From: Variovorax boronicumulans
Lineage (GTDB): Bacteria > Pseudomonadota > Gammaproteobacteria > Burkholderiales > Burkholderiaceae_C
NCBI RefSeq assembly: GCF_007677875.1
Contig: NZ_VEDO01000004.1
Span: forward strand, 186,001-250,000
Length of the DNA: 64,000 bases
Reading direction: 5' to 3'
The notes under the pieces are model-generated. The model saw nothing but the letters and a program-made list of their open reading frames with translations, was not told the DNA's origin and made no database searches. Of the stretch, positions 1 through 9,776 are shown piece after piece. The number at the start of each line of letters is the position of its first letter. The first letter of the stretch is position 1. A program made the translations under genes and the position numbers.

Positions 1-207
1 GGCTGCTGCAGCCGCGCTGTCACGTTCCAGTCGATGTGGCGCACATCGTCGTGGTGCTGGTACTCGCGCAGGTCCGCCAGGTCCATGCCGGTGCCCCGCA
101 TCAGCGTGCGGTAGTCGCCCTGCAGCAGGCCATCGAGCCGGCGCAGGACGGTCCACTCGAGCCGACGCAGCAGGTGCTCGGCCTGCGCGGGCGCGGCGGC
201 CTTGGCT

Positions 208-227
<20 letters not shown>
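1..227 (-). CDS. DUF58 domain protein (N-terminal part, cut by window edge)
   Basis: Only the first 75 codons are in the window. The ATG at 227 lies inside the end of the MoxR gene, giving a 20-base overlap on the same strand. Residues about 53-72 carry the DUF58 hallmark: LREYQHHDDVRHIDW followed by NVTAR. DUF58 proteins usually travel with MoxR ATPases and often with von Willebrand A-domain and membrane proteins; they are thought to act in cofactor or protein-complex maturation, but the exact role is not known. The overlap implies translational coupling to the MoxR gene. The rest of the gene lies beyond base 1. Confidence 0.8.
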
Positions 228-1215
<988 letters not shown>

Positions 1216-1234
1216 GGACAGGATCCTCGGGTTG

Positions 1235-2149
1235 TCAGAAAGGGTGCAGGCCGACTGCAGAAGCGGCGTTCTCGATCGGCACGGCAAAACCGATGCCCAC
1301 GAAGGTGCGCTGCTGCGAGGGGTTCAGGATGGCCGTCACGATGCCGACCACCTGGCCGTCCATGGTCACCAGCGGGCCGCCGGAGTTGCCCGGGTTGGCC
1401 GCGGCGTCGAACTGGATCAGGTTGGTCAGCACGTGCTTGCCTTCGGGCGAACGGAACGAGCGGCCCAGGCCGGACACCACGCCGGCCGAAGTCGAGGGGC
1501 CGATGCCGAACGGAAAACCCACCGCCACGACCTGGTCGCCCGGCATCAGGTCGGCCGTGGAGCGCATGGTCGCCGCGATCATGTCGTCGGGGATCTTGTG
1601 GGCCTGCAGCACCGCGAGGTCGTTCTCGGGCTGCGTGCCGGTCACGCTGGCCGTGGTCTCCATGCCGTCGGAGAAGGTGACCTTGATCGTCTGCGCGCCT
1701 GAGACCACGTGCAGGTTGGTCAGGATGATGCCCTTGTCGACGATGACCACGCCCGTGCCCACGCCTTGCTCCACCTCTTCCTTGCCGTCCTTGCTCTTGA
1801 CGAAGCCCATCACGCGCACGACGGAGGGGATGATGGCGGCATAGGCCTTGGCCGCGGGCGAGGGCAGCACATTGGTCTCCAGCGTGCGCATGACCGCCGC
1901 ATCGATGTCCTTCTGGGTCAGGCTGCGGGCCCCGGGGCGCAGCGCAAGCGTGCCGGCACCCAAAGCCGCCGCGGCCAGCAGCACGATGGTGGCCCACAGC
2001 AGGCGCGGATCGCTCCACCAGCGCTTGCGCGCGGGCGGCGCCGCTGCGGGCACGGCTGCGGTGGGCGGGGGGGAGGTGGGGCCAACGTCGGCGTCCGGCG
2101 GCGCGGGCCGGCCACGGGATGCACTGCTGTAAAGAGCCGGCCTACGCAT
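1235..2149 (-). CDS. Membrane-anchored trypsin-like serine protease (HtrA-type catalytic domain, no PDZ)
   Basis: 304 aa. A proline/alanine-rich cytoplasmic head (about 1-45) precedes one membrane helix (about 49-70) and a periplasmic trypsin-like domain. The catalytic triad is visible as His147 (LTNLHVV), Asp177 (PENDLAV) and Ser256 (PGNSGGPL). The protein ends soon after the protease core, so no PDZ domain is present, unlike DegP, DegQ or DegS. The start at 2149 has AGGTGATC directly upstream; longer in-frame starts read through an unlikely leader. The gene heads the protease-moxR-DUF58 set. Its substrate is unknown. Confidence 0.88.
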   Translation of the reverse strand: MRRPALYSSASRGRPAPPDADVGPTSPPPTAAVPAAAPPARKRWWSDPRLLWATIVLLAAAALGAGTLALRPGARSLTQKDIDAAVMRTLETNVLPSPAAKAYAAIIPSVVRVMGFVKSKDGKEEVEQGVGTGVVIVDKGIILTNLHVVSGAQTIKVTFSDGMETTASVTGTQPENDLAVLQAHKIPDDMIAATMRSTADLMPGDQVVAVGFPFGIGPSTSAGVVSGLGRSFRSPEGKHVLTNLIQFDAAANPGNSGGPLVTMDGQVVGIVTAILNPSQQRTFVGIGFAVPIENAASAVGLHPF

Positions 2150-2307
2150 GGTGATCACCTGATGGGACGTTGTGCGGATCTGCGCAATGACAGTACCACG
2201 GTTCATTCCTGCGCGCATCCCCGGCCGGGCGGCAGCCCCCATGCGACATACGGCGATGGGCACCAGGGCCGTGCCGAGGCCGGGAGCCCGCGCGCTACAG
2301 TGGTGCC

Positions 2308-3195
2308 ATGCCCTGGATCGACACCCATTGCCACCTGGATGCGCCCGAGTTTGGCCAGGACCACCACCTGGCGCTGGCCGCGCGGGCCCAGGCGGCGGAG
2401 CGCGGCGTGGCGCTGTGCGTGGTGCCGGCCGTCGGGGTGTTCGATTTCGACACCGTGCGCGCCCTCGCGCACCGCACGGGCGACGCCTACGCGCTCGGCA
2501 TCCATCCGCTGCTCGTGCCGCGCGCCGACGACGGCGACCTGGACCGGCTGGACGTCGCCCTGGCGGCCCACGCGGGCGACCCGCGGCTGGTGGCCGTTGG
2601 GGAGATCGGGCTGGACTTCTTCGTGCCGGAACTGACCGAACCGGCCATGCGTGCGCGCCAGCTCCTTTTTTTTCGCCAGCAGTTGCAATTGGCGCGGCGC
2701 CACGGCCTGCCCGTCATCGTGCACACGCGGCGCAGCGTCGACCAGGTGCTGCGCCAGCTGCGCGAAGTGGGTGCAGGCCGCCCGTGGGAGGGCATCGCGC
2801 ATGCCTTCAACGGCAGCCTGCAGCAGGCCCAGGCCGTGCTGGCCCAGGGCCTCAAGCTCGGCTTCGGCGGTGCCATGACCTTCGACACGGCGCGCCAGCT
2901 GCGCCAGCTGGCGACGGGGCTGCCGCTCGCGTCCATCGTCCTGGAAACCGACGCGCCCGACATCCCGCCGCAATGGCTTTACGTGCGCCAGTCCGAGCGC
3001 GCCGCCGGCCGGCCCCAGGGCCTGAACACGCCGGCCGAGCTGCCGCGCATCGCCGAGACGCTGGTGGCGCTGCGCGGCCTGCCGCTGGCCACTGTCGAGG
3101 CGGCGACGACGGCCAACGCGATCGCGGCGCTGCCGCGCCTGCGGGCGCTGCTGCCCGCGCAGGCCACAATCGCGGACGATGACCAAAGCCGCTAA
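2308..3195 (+). CDS. tatD: TatD-family metal-dependent hydrolase (DNase)
   Basis: 295 aa, of the usual TatD family size (about 260-300). The metal-binding residues are visible in order: DTHCHLD near the N-terminus, GEIGLDF near residue 95, a VIVHTRR histidine, the AHAFNGS histidine and ETDAPDIPP near 215. The family acts as 3'-5' exonuclease or DNase on damaged DNA and is cytoplasmic. The last 17 bases overlap the next gene, so it probably leads the small operon with the spermidine-synthase-like gene and the GspE-type ATPase. The gene is divergent from the serine protease, with a 158-base gap that must hold both promoters. Confidence 0.9.
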   Translation: MPWIDTHCHLDAPEFGQDHHLALAARAQAAERGVALCVVPAVGVFDFDTVRALAHRTGDAYALGIHPLLVPRADDGDLDRLDVALAAHAGDPRLVAVGEIGLDFFVPELTEPAMRARQLLFFRQQLQLARRHGLPVIVHTRRSVDQVLRQLREVGAGRPWEGIAHAFNGSLQQAQAVLAQGLKLGFGGAMTFDTARQLRQLATGLPLASIVLETDAPDIPPQWLYVRQSERAAGRPQGLNTPAELPRIAETLVALRGLPLATVEAATTANAIAALPRLRALLPAQATIADDDQSR

Positions 3196-3967
3196 ATCCG
3201 CCCCGGGACGCCGCGCCCAGCCGGCGCTGCCCGAGGTGCAGTTCGCCGACGACGGCGTGGTGCGCACACTGCACCTGGGCACCGAATGGGTGCAGGGCTC
3301 GATGCTGATCGACAAGCCCTACGACATCGAGCTGGAGTACGTGCAGCGCATGATGGCCTGGCTGCTGTTCGTGCCCGCGGACGGCATCACCAAGCGCCAT
3401 GCCATGCAGCTGGGCCTGGGCGCGGGCGCGCTGACCAAGTTCTGCCACAAGAAGCTGCGCATGCGCACCACGGTGATCGAGCTGAACCCCCAGGTCATCG
3501 CAGCCTGCCGCGGCTGGTTCAAGCTGCCGCCCGACGATACGCGTTTGCAGGTGCGCCTGGCCGATGCCGGTCTGGCGGTGCTGGACACCACGCTGCACGG
3601 CACGGTCGATGCGCTGCAGGTCGACCTGTACGACCAGGAGGCGGCCTCGCCCGTGCTCGACAGCGCCGACTTCTATGCCGACTGCCGCCGCCTGCTGACC
3701 GAGGAGGGCGCCATGACGGTCAACCTGTTCGGCCGCTCGTCGAGCTACGAGGCCAGCCTGGCCCGCATCGCCGAGGCCTTCGGCGAGCGCGCGGTCTGGG
3801 CCTTCCGGCCCACGCGCGAGGGCAACACCGTGGTGCTGGCCCAGCGCGAGGCCAGCCGGCCCGAGCGCGCCGACCTCCTGGCCCGGGCGGCAGAGATCGA
3901 ATCGCGCTGGGGCCTGCCGGCGCGCAAGTGGCTGCGCGTGTTCGCGCCGGTGGCCCCGTCGCCATGA
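3179..3967 (+). CDS. Spermidine-synthase-like (SpeE-fold) protein
   Basis: 262 aa. It resembles the SAM-binding core of spermidine synthase: a glycine-rich LGLGAGALT loop followed by the acidic residue of TVIELNPQVI. It differs enough from true SpeE that polyamine synthesis should not be assumed; such stand-alone proteins in proteobacteria are mostly annotated only as spermidine-synthase-like methyltransferases. It overlaps tatD by 17 bases and the next gene by four bases (ATGA), which suggests coupled translation. No membrane segment or signal peptide is seen. Confidence 0.8.
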   Translation: MTKAAKSAPGRRAQPALPEVQFADDGVVRTLHLGTEWVQGSMLIDKPYDIELEYVQRMMAWLLFVPADGITKRHAMQLGLGAGALTKFCHKKLRMRTTVIELNPQVIAACRGWFKLPPDDTRLQVRLADAGLAVLDTTLHGTVDALQVDLYDQEAASPVLDSADFYADCRRLLTEEGAMTVNLFGRSSSYEASLARIAEAFGERAVWAFRPTREGNTVVLAQREASRPERADLLARAAEIESRWGLPARKWLRVFAPVAPSP

Positions 3968-5742
3968 CGCAAACATACGTCGGTCCGGTCACCTGGCGCC
4001 TGCTGGTCGATTGGCTGGCCGCCGACGGCGTCATCTCGGCCGAAGAACACCGCCGCACCGTGGCGCGCTGCGCGCAGGCAGAGAGCGCGCAGCCGGCCCT
4101 GGTGCGTCTGGCCAGCGTGGCCATGGCGCGCGCCGGCGACGGCAAGCCGCTGGACATCGAGATGCTGGCCGAATGGCTGGCCGGCCGCGCCGGCCTGCCG
4201 TACCAGCGCATCGACCCGCTCAAGGTGGACGTGGGCAAGGTGGCCGACACCATGAGCGCCGTCTACGCGGAGCGCCACAAGGTGTTGCCGCTGCAGGTCG
4301 GCGCGGCCGAGGTGGTGGTGGCCACAGCCGAGCCTTTTGTGGCCGACTGGGTGCCCGAGGTCGAACGCCAGGCGCGCCGCAGCGTGCGCCGCGTGGTCGC
4401 CAATCCGCTGGACATCCAGCGCTACACGGCCGAATTCTTCGCGCTGGCCAAGTCGGTGCGCGCCGCGCAGAAGGCCGGCGGCAGCGCCGGCCTGGCCAGC
4501 TTCGAGCAACTCGTCGAACTCGGCAAGTCGAACAAGCAACTGGATGCCAACGATCAGGGCGTGGTGCAGCTGGTGGACTGGCTCTGGCAGTACGCGTTCA
4601 ACCAGCGCGCCAGCGACATCCACCTGGAGCCGCGGCGCGAACAGGGCGTGATCCGCTTTCGCATCGACGGCGTGCTGCACCCGGTCTACCAGATGCCCAT
4701 GGGCGTCATGAACGCCGTGGTCGCGCGCGTCAAGCTGCTGGGCCGCATGGACGTGGTGGAAAAGCGCCGGCCGCAGGACGGCCGCATCAAGACGCGCAAC
4801 CCTCGGGGCGACGAGATCGAGATGCGCCTGTCCACCTTGCCCACGGCCTTCGGCGAGAAGATGGTGATGCGCATCTTCGACCCCGACACCGCCGTCAAGG
4901 ACCTGGACGCGCTGGGCTTCTCGCCGCACGATGCCCAGCGCTGGGAGGCGCTGGTGCGCCAGCCGCACGGCGTGGTCCTGGTCACCGGGCCGACCGGCTC
5001 GGGCAAGACCACCACGCTGTACTCCACGCTCAAGCGCGTGGCGACCGAGGCGCTCAACGTGAGCACCATCGAAGACCCGATCGAGATGATCGAGCCGGCC
5101 TTCAACCAGACCCAGGTGCAGCCGCAGCTGGACTTCGATTTCGCCGAGGGCCTGCGCGCGCTCATGCGCCAGGACCCGGACGTGATCATGGTCGGCGAGA
5201 TCCGCGACCTGCCCACCGCTGAGATGGCGGTGCAGGCCGCGCTGACCGGCCACCTGGTGTTCTCCACCTTGCACACCAACGATGCGCCCGCAGCCCTCAC
5301 GCGGCTCATGGAACTGGGCGTGCCGCCCTACCTGCTCAACGCCACCGTGCTGGGCGTGCTGGCCCAGCGCCTGGTGCGCGTGCTGTGCCGGCATTGCCGC
5401 GCGCCCGATGAGGGCACCACGGCCGAAACGCTGAACCGCATGGTCCACCCCTGGCGCATCACCGGCGCCTGCACGCCTTACAAGCCGGTCGGCTGCCTGG
5501 AATGCCGCATGACCGGCTTCATGGGCCGCATGGGCCTGTACGAGCTGCTCACCGTCAGCGAGAGCTTCAAGGACAAGCTGGCCCAGGCCGGCGCCCAGCC
5601 CTCCGCCCTGCGCCGCCAGGCGCTGGTCGATGGCATGCGGCCGCTGCGCCTGGCCGGCGCCCTGCGCGTGGCCGAAGGGCTCACCACGTTGGCCGAGGTG
5701 CTCAGCGCCACGCCGCCGCTGGAGGCACCGCCGGCGGCGTGA
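3964..5742 (+). CDS. GspE/PilB-family type II secretion or type IV pilus ATPase
   Basis: 592 aa. The order is an N-terminal MshEN/GSPII_E-type domain (about 1-170), then the secretion ATPase core. Walker A GPTGSGKTT is at residues 342-350. The Asp-box, Walker B (LMRQDPDVIMVGEIRD) and His-box (GHLVFSTLHTND) follow. The four-cysteine zinc motif is present as CRHC at 475-478 and CLEC about 40 residues later. It would power pseudopilus or pilus assembly at the inner membrane. No gsp or pil genes adjoin it, so it is a stand-alone copy. The ATG at 3964 overlaps the upstream stop as ATGA; a much longer in-frame extension is out-of-frame read-through of the upstream gene. Confidence 0.9.
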   Translation: MTQTYVGPVTWRLLVDWLAADGVISAEEHRRTVARCAQAESAQPALVRLASVAMARAGDGKPLDIEMLAEWLAGRAGLPYQRIDPLKVDVGKVADTMSAVYAERHKVLPLQVGAAEVVVATAEPFVADWVPEVERQARRSVRRVVANPLDIQRYTAEFFALAKSVRAAQKAGGSAGLASFEQLVELGKSNKQLDANDQGVVQLVDWLWQYAFNQRASDIHLEPRREQGVIRFRIDGVLHPVYQMPMGVMNAVVARVKLLGRMDVVEKRRPQDGRIKTRNPRGDEIEMRLSTLPTAFGEKMVMRIFDPDTAVKDLDALGFSPHDAQRWEALVRQPHGVVLVTGPTGSGKTTTLYSTLKRVATEALNVSTIEDPIEMIEPAFNQTQVQPQLDFDFAEGLRALMRQDPDVIMVGEIRDLPTAEMAVQAALTGHLVFSTLHTNDAPAALTRLMELGVPPYLLNATVLGVLAQRLVRVLCRHCRAPDEGTTAETLNRMVHPWRITGACTPYKPVGCLECRMTGFMGRMGLYELLTVSESFKDKLAQAGAQPSALRRQALVDGMRPLRLAGALRVAEGLTTLAEVLSATPPLEAPPAA

Positions 5743-5743
5743 C

Positions 5744-5763
5744 CAGGCGTCACAAAACGCCTG
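5744..5763 (+). terminator. Weak hairpin after the GspE-type gene
   Basis: A seven-base perfect stem CAGGCGT / ACGCCTG with a six-base loop starts one base after the stop codon. It is followed by TTGCAAG rather than a run of T, so it is at best a weak or Rho-assisted terminator. Confidence 0.3.
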
Positions 5764-5880
5764 TTGCAAGGCTGCCAAGCGTCAGGCGGACGTCAGCAAG
5801 CATGTAGGTGGAATCCACATCTTTCGGGCTTTTGAATGCCCCCACAATCGCGCCACCTTTCAGTTCGAGGAGGCATTTTT

Positions 5881-6369
5881 GTGAACATCAAAAGTCAGAA
5901 AGACTTTTTCTCCGGGCTCATGTTCACCGTCGTCGGTGTCGCGTTCGCCTGGGGCGCGACAACCTACACGGTGGGCAACGGCGCCCGCATGGGACCGGGC
6001 TACTTCCCGCTCATGCTGGGCATCGTCATGGCCATCATCGGCATGATCATCACCTTCACCGCCCTGGTGACCGAGACGCCGGACGGCGACAAGATCGGCA
6101 AGTGGGCCTGGAAGCAGGTGTTCTTCATCCTGGCCGCGAACTTCGCGTTCGGTGTGCTGCTCGGTGGCCTGCCGAGCATCGGCATTCCGGCCATGGGCCT
6201 GATCGCCGCCATCTATGCGCTGACCATCATCTCCAGCCTGGCCGGCCATGAGTTCAACCTCAAATCGGTGCTGATCCTGGCCACGGTGCTGGCCATCGGC
6301 AGCTACTTCGCATTCATCTGGGCGCTGAAGCTCCAGATCCAGGTCTGGCCGACCTTCATCACGGGCTGA
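5881..6369 (+). CDS. tctB: Tripartite tricarboxylate transporter small membrane subunit TctB
   Basis: 162 aa, matching the TctB family (DUF1468). Four hydrophobic helices are seen, the first after the short NIKSQKDF head. TctB pairs with TctA to form the membrane part of a secondary, solute-binding-protein-dependent carboxylate transporter. The GTG at 5881 is chosen because GAGGAGG lies just upstream; an ATG 45 bases earlier would add a leader that overlaps this site. tctA starts 10 bases after the stop, so the two are cotranscribed. The periplasmic receptor gene tctC is not adjacent. Confidence 0.88.
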   Translation: MNIKSQKDFFSGLMFTVVGVAFAWGATTYTVGNGARMGPGYFPLMLGIVMAIIGMIITFTALVTETPDGDKIGKWAWKQVFFILAANFAFGVLLGGLPSIGIPAMGLIAAIYALTIISSLAGHEFNLKSVLILATVLAIGSYFAFIWALKLQIQVWPTFITG

Positions 6370-6379
6370 GTCACACACC

Positions 6380-7891
6380 ATGGATCTGATTCATAACCTC
6401 TCGCTGGGTTTCGGCGTCGCCTTCACGCTGACCAACCTGCTGTACTGCCTGATCGGCTGTATCTTGGGCACGCTGATCGGCGTGCTGCCTGGCATCGGCC
6501 CGGTGGCGACCATCGCCATGCTGCTGCCTGCCACCTACGCGCTGCCGCCGGTGTCGGCCCTCATCATGCTGGCCGGTATCTACTACGGTGCGCAGTACGG
6601 CGGCTCCACCACCGCCATCCTGGTCAACCTGCCGGGCGAGTCCTCCTCGGTCGTGACCGTGATCGACGGCTACCAGATGGCGCGCAAGGGGCGGGCCGGG
6701 CCTGCGCTGGCGGCTGCCGGCCTGGGCTCGTTCTTCGCCGGCTCGGTGGGTACGCTGATCCTGGCCGCATTCGCGCCGCCGCTGACCGAAGTCGCGTTCA
6801 AGTTCGGTCCGGCCGAGTACTTCTCGCTGATGATCCTGGGCCTGATCGGCGCCGTGGTGCTGGCTTCGGGCTCGCTGCTCAAGGCCATCGCCATGATCGT
6901 GCTGGGCCTGCTGATGGGCCTGGTCGGTACCGACGTGAACTCGGGCGTGGCCCGCTTCTCCTTCGACATCCCGGAACTGACCGACGGCATCGGCTTCGTG
7001 GCCATCGCCATGGGCGTGTTCGGCTACGGTGAAATCATCACCAACCTGTCCAAGCCCGCCGATGAGCGCGAAGTGTTCACGGGCAAGGTCAAGGGCCTGT
7101 TCCCGACCGCTGAGGACTTCAAGCGCATGCTGCCGGCCGTGCTGCGCGGCACCTCGCTGGGCGCGGCGCTGGGCATCCTGCCCGGCGGTGGTGCGCTGCT
7201 GGCGGCCTTTGCGGCCTACACCATCGAGAAGAAGACCAAGCTGCATCCGGGCGAAGTGCCCTTCGGCAAGGGCAACATCCGCGGTGTGGCCGCGCCCGAG
7301 TCGGCCAACAATGCCGGCGCGCAGACTTCCTTCATCCCGCTGCTGACGCTAGGCATCCCGCCCAACGCCGTGATGGCGCTGATGGTGGGCGCGATGACCA
7401 TCCACAACATCCAGCCGGGCCCGCAGGTGATGACCAGCAACCCCGAGCTGTTCTGGGGCCTGATCGCCTCGATGTGGATCGGCAACGCGATGCTGGTGAT
7501 CCTGAACCTGCCGCTGATTGGCATGTGGATCAAGCTGCTGACGGTGCCCTACAAGTTCCTGTTCCCGTCCATCGTGCTGTTCTGCGCGATCGGGGTGTAC
7601 TCGACCAACAACAACACCTTCGACATCTGGATGGTGGGCGCCTTCGGCTTCATCGGCTACCTGTTCGCCAAGCTGGGCTGCGAACCCGCGCCGCTGCTGC
7701 TGGGCTTCATCCTGGGCCCGATGATGGAAGAGAACCTGCGCCGTGCGCTGCTGCTCTCACGTGGCGACTGGAGCGTGTTCGTCACGCGGCCGATCTCGGC
7801 CGGCCTGCTGATCGCTGCCGCCATCCTCGTGATCATCGTGCTGCTGCCGGCGGTCAAGAACAAGCGCGAAGAGGCCTTCGTCGAAGACTGA
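6380..7891 (+). CDS. tctA: Tripartite tricarboxylate transporter large membrane subunit TctA
   Basis: 503 aa, the normal TctA length, with about 11-12 hydrophobic helices. Conserved family features include GVLPGIGPVATIAMLLP near residue 35 and the glycine-rich repeat LGILPGGGALLAAF around residue 270. It forms the translocation channel with TctB; substrate choice is set by the missing binding protein, so the carboxylate carried cannot be named. Transcription ends at the intrinsic terminator just downstream. Confidence 0.93.
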   Translation: MDLIHNLSLGFGVAFTLTNLLYCLIGCILGTLIGVLPGIGPVATIAMLLPATYALPPVSALIMLAGIYYGAQYGGSTTAILVNLPGESSSVVTVIDGYQMARKGRAGPALAAAGLGSFFAGSVGTLILAAFAPPLTEVAFKFGPAEYFSLMILGLIGAVVLASGSLLKAIAMIVLGLLMGLVGTDVNSGVARFSFDIPELTDGIGFVAIAMGVFGYGEIITNLSKPADEREVFTGKVKGLFPTAEDFKRMLPAVLRGTSLGAALGILPGGGALLAAFAAYTIEKKTKLHPGEVPFGKGNIRGVAAPESANNAGAQTSFIPLLTLGIPPNAVMALMVGAMTIHNIQPGPQVMTSNPELFWGLIASMWIGNAMLVILNLPLIGMWIKLLTVPYKFLFPSIVLFCAIGVYSTNNNTFDIWMVGAFGFIGYLFAKLGCEPAPLLLGFILGPMMEENLRRALLLSRGDWSVFVTRPISAGLLIAAAILVIIVLLPAVKNKREEAFVED

Positions 7892-7915
7892 GGTCGTTCG
7901 CGGCCTTTCCCATGG

Positions 7916-7940
7916 ACGGCGCCCTCGGGCGCCGTTTTTT
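7916..7940 (+). terminator. Intrinsic terminator after tctBA
   Basis: An eight-base perfect stem ACGGCGCC / GGCGCCGT with a CTCG loop is followed by six T residues. It lies 25 bases after the tctA stop and ends the tctBA transcript before the SDR gene. Confidence 0.9.
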
Positions 7941-7977
7941 CTATGATCGGCCGCTTTGGCCAACAACGGAGAACGTG

Positions 7978-8775
7978 ATGGATCTGGGTATCGCAGGCAA
8001 GTGGGCACTGGTGTGCGGCGCGAGCAAGGGCTTGGGCTTCGGCTGCGCGCAGGCGCTGGTGCGCGAGGGCGTCAACGTGCTGATCGTGGCACGCGGTGCC
8101 GAGGCGCTGCAGGCCGCCGAACGCACGCTGCTGGACGATCCGCAGCGCCCCGCGGCCGCCGAGGTCCGCCATGTGGCGGCGGACATCACGACGCCGGCCG
8201 GCCGCGCCGCGGTGTTCGCCGTGCGGCCCGAGTTCGACATCATCGTGACCAATGCCGGCGGCCCGCCGCCCGGCGACTTCCGCGACTGGGACCGCGAGGA
8301 CTGGGTCAAGGCGCTGGACGCCAACATGCTGACGCCGATCGAGCTGATCAAGGGCGCCGTCGACGGCATGGCGGCGCGCGGCTTCGGCCGCATCGTCAAC
8401 ATCACCTCGAGCTCGGTGAAGGCGCCGATCGACGTGCTGGGCTTGTCCAACGGCGCGCGCAGCGGCCTCACGGGCTTCGTCGCCGGCGTGGCGCGCACCA
8501 CCAAGCTGGCCTCGGCCAACGTGACCATCAACAACCTTCTGCCCGGCGTGTTCGACACCGACCGCATCCGCGCCACCGTGGCCGGCCAGGCCGCCAAGAC
8601 CGGCAAGCCGGTCGAGGACATCGTCGCCGCGCGCAAGAACAACATCCCGGCGCGGCGCCTGGGCACGCCGGCCGAGTTCGGTGCGATCTGCGCCTTCCTG
8701 TGCAGCCAGCACGCCAGCTACATCACGGGCCAGAACATCCTGCCGGATGGCGGTGCCTACCCTGGCACCCATTGA
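7978..8775 (+). CDS. SDR-family oxidoreductase with non-canonical active site
   Basis: 265 aa. The Rossmann nucleotide motif is clear (GASKGLG, residues 14-20), as is the NAGG motif (92-95). In classical SDRs a Ser-Tyr-Lys triad is spaced as S-(12)-Y-(3)-K. Here Ser144 is present, but the matching positions are Ser157 and Arg161 (LSNGAR), so both Tyr and Lys are absent. Oxidoreductase activity is therefore uncertain. The NNLLPG stretch and C-terminal GQNILPDGGAYPG are normal for the fold. The gene begins 38 bases after the tctBA terminator, with a GGAGA ribosome site, and runs convergently into a DMT transporter gene. Confidence 0.85.
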   Translation: MDLGIAGKWALVCGASKGLGFGCAQALVREGVNVLIVARGAEALQAAERTLLDDPQRPAAAEVRHVAADITTPAGRAAVFAVRPEFDIIVTNAGGPPPGDFRDWDREDWVKALDANMLTPIELIKGAVDGMAARGFGRIVNITSSSVKAPIDVLGLSNGARSGLTGFVAGVARTTKLASANVTINNLLPGVFDTDRIRATVAGQAAKTGKPVEDIVAARKNNIPARRLGTPAEFGAICAFLCSQHASYITGQNILPDGGAYPGTH

Positions 8776-8778
8776 GTG

Positions 8779-9696
8779 TCAGCGGGCGGCCTCTGTCCTG
8801 CGCGAGGACACGACGATGCCGCCCACGATCAGCGCGAAGGCCAGGCCGTGGTACAGCCGCGGCGGCTCGCGCAGCACCAGGCCCGACAGCAGCACCGCGA
8901 ACAGGGGTGTGAGGTTGGCGAAGAAGCCCGCCGTGCTCGGGCCCACGCGGCGCACGCCCGCGCCCCAGCACAGGTAGGCGGTCAGCGAGGGGCCGAGCGC
9001 GATGTACAGCAGCGCCCCGGCCAGCGGCCAGCCCCAGGCAGTGGCCACCGGTCCCATCCACAGCGCCTCGCCCAGCGCGAAGGCGCCGGCCCAAGGCAGG
9101 CCGAACACCACCTGCGCCATGAGGAAGCCGGCCCAGTGCGCGCGCAGCGAAGCCGGGTAGCCGGGCCGCGTCAGCAACCAGCTGTAGGCGGCCCAGCACA
9201 GCGTGGCCGCCAGCATGTACAGATCGCCCGGCACCAGGCGCAGGTGCAGCAGCTGCTGCGCCTCGCCACGGGCCAGTACCACGAGGACGCCGGCGATCGA
9301 CAAGGCCGCGCCGAGCAGTTGCCTGTGCGAAACCGCCGCGCCGAACAGCAGGCCGATGGCCAGCATCCAGACCGGCAGGCTGGAGCCGACTAGCGTCACG
9401 TTGATCGGCGTGGAGGTCTGCAGCGCCAGATACTGCAGCGCGTTGTAGCAGCCCACACTGAGCAGGCCCAGCAGCAGCAGCCCGCGGCGGTGCTGCCACA
9501 GGCCCGAGCCGCGCCGCAGCACGCTGGCTGCCAGCGGCAGCAGCAGCGCGAACACCAGCACCCAACGTAGGAAGTTCAGCAGGACCGGCGGGATCATGCC
9601 GGCCACGAGCCGGCCGACGATGGCGTTGCTGGCCCACATCAGGGGGGGCAGCGTGAGCAGGGCGACCGTGGAAGGCGTCAGGCGTTGCGAAGGCAT
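8779..9696 (-). CDS. DMT-superfamily (EamA) transporter
   Basis: 305 aa from the ATG at 9696; an upstream TTG at 9714 is less likely. About ten membrane helices in two EamA repeats are visible, with the typical LPPLMWASNAIVGRL start and RLYHGLAFALIVGGIVVSS end. Family members export amino acids, metabolites or drugs across the inner membrane; the substrate cannot be read from sequence. The stop lies three bases from the convergent SDR stop. No strong Shine-Dalgarno sequence precedes the start. Confidence 0.88.
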   Translation of the reverse strand: MPSQRLTPSTVALLTLPPLMWASNAIVGRLVAGMIPPVLLNFLRWVLVFALLLPLAASVLRRGSGLWQHRRGLLLLGLLSVGCYNALQYLALQTSTPINVTLVGSSLPVWMLAIGLLFGAAVSHRQLLGAALSIAGVLVVLARGEAQQLLHLRLVPGDLYMLAATLCWAAYSWLLTRPGYPASLRAHWAGFLMAQVVFGLPWAGAFALGEALWMGPVATAWGWPLAGALLYIALGPSLTAYLCWGAGVRRVGPSTAGFFANLTPLFAVLLSGLVLREPPRLYHGLAFALIVGGIVVSSRRTEAAR

Positions 9697-9776
9697 CGAA
9701 GCGACTGTAACCAAGCGCCATCGCTGCTAGCATCCGCCGCTTCGATTGCACGCGCACGCGAGGAAGAGAGGAAGAC

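Noticed and set aside
3286-3963. N-terminal extension of the GspE-type protein
   Set aside because: This region is the spermidine-synthase-like gene in another frame; the GspE family N-terminus begins at 3964.
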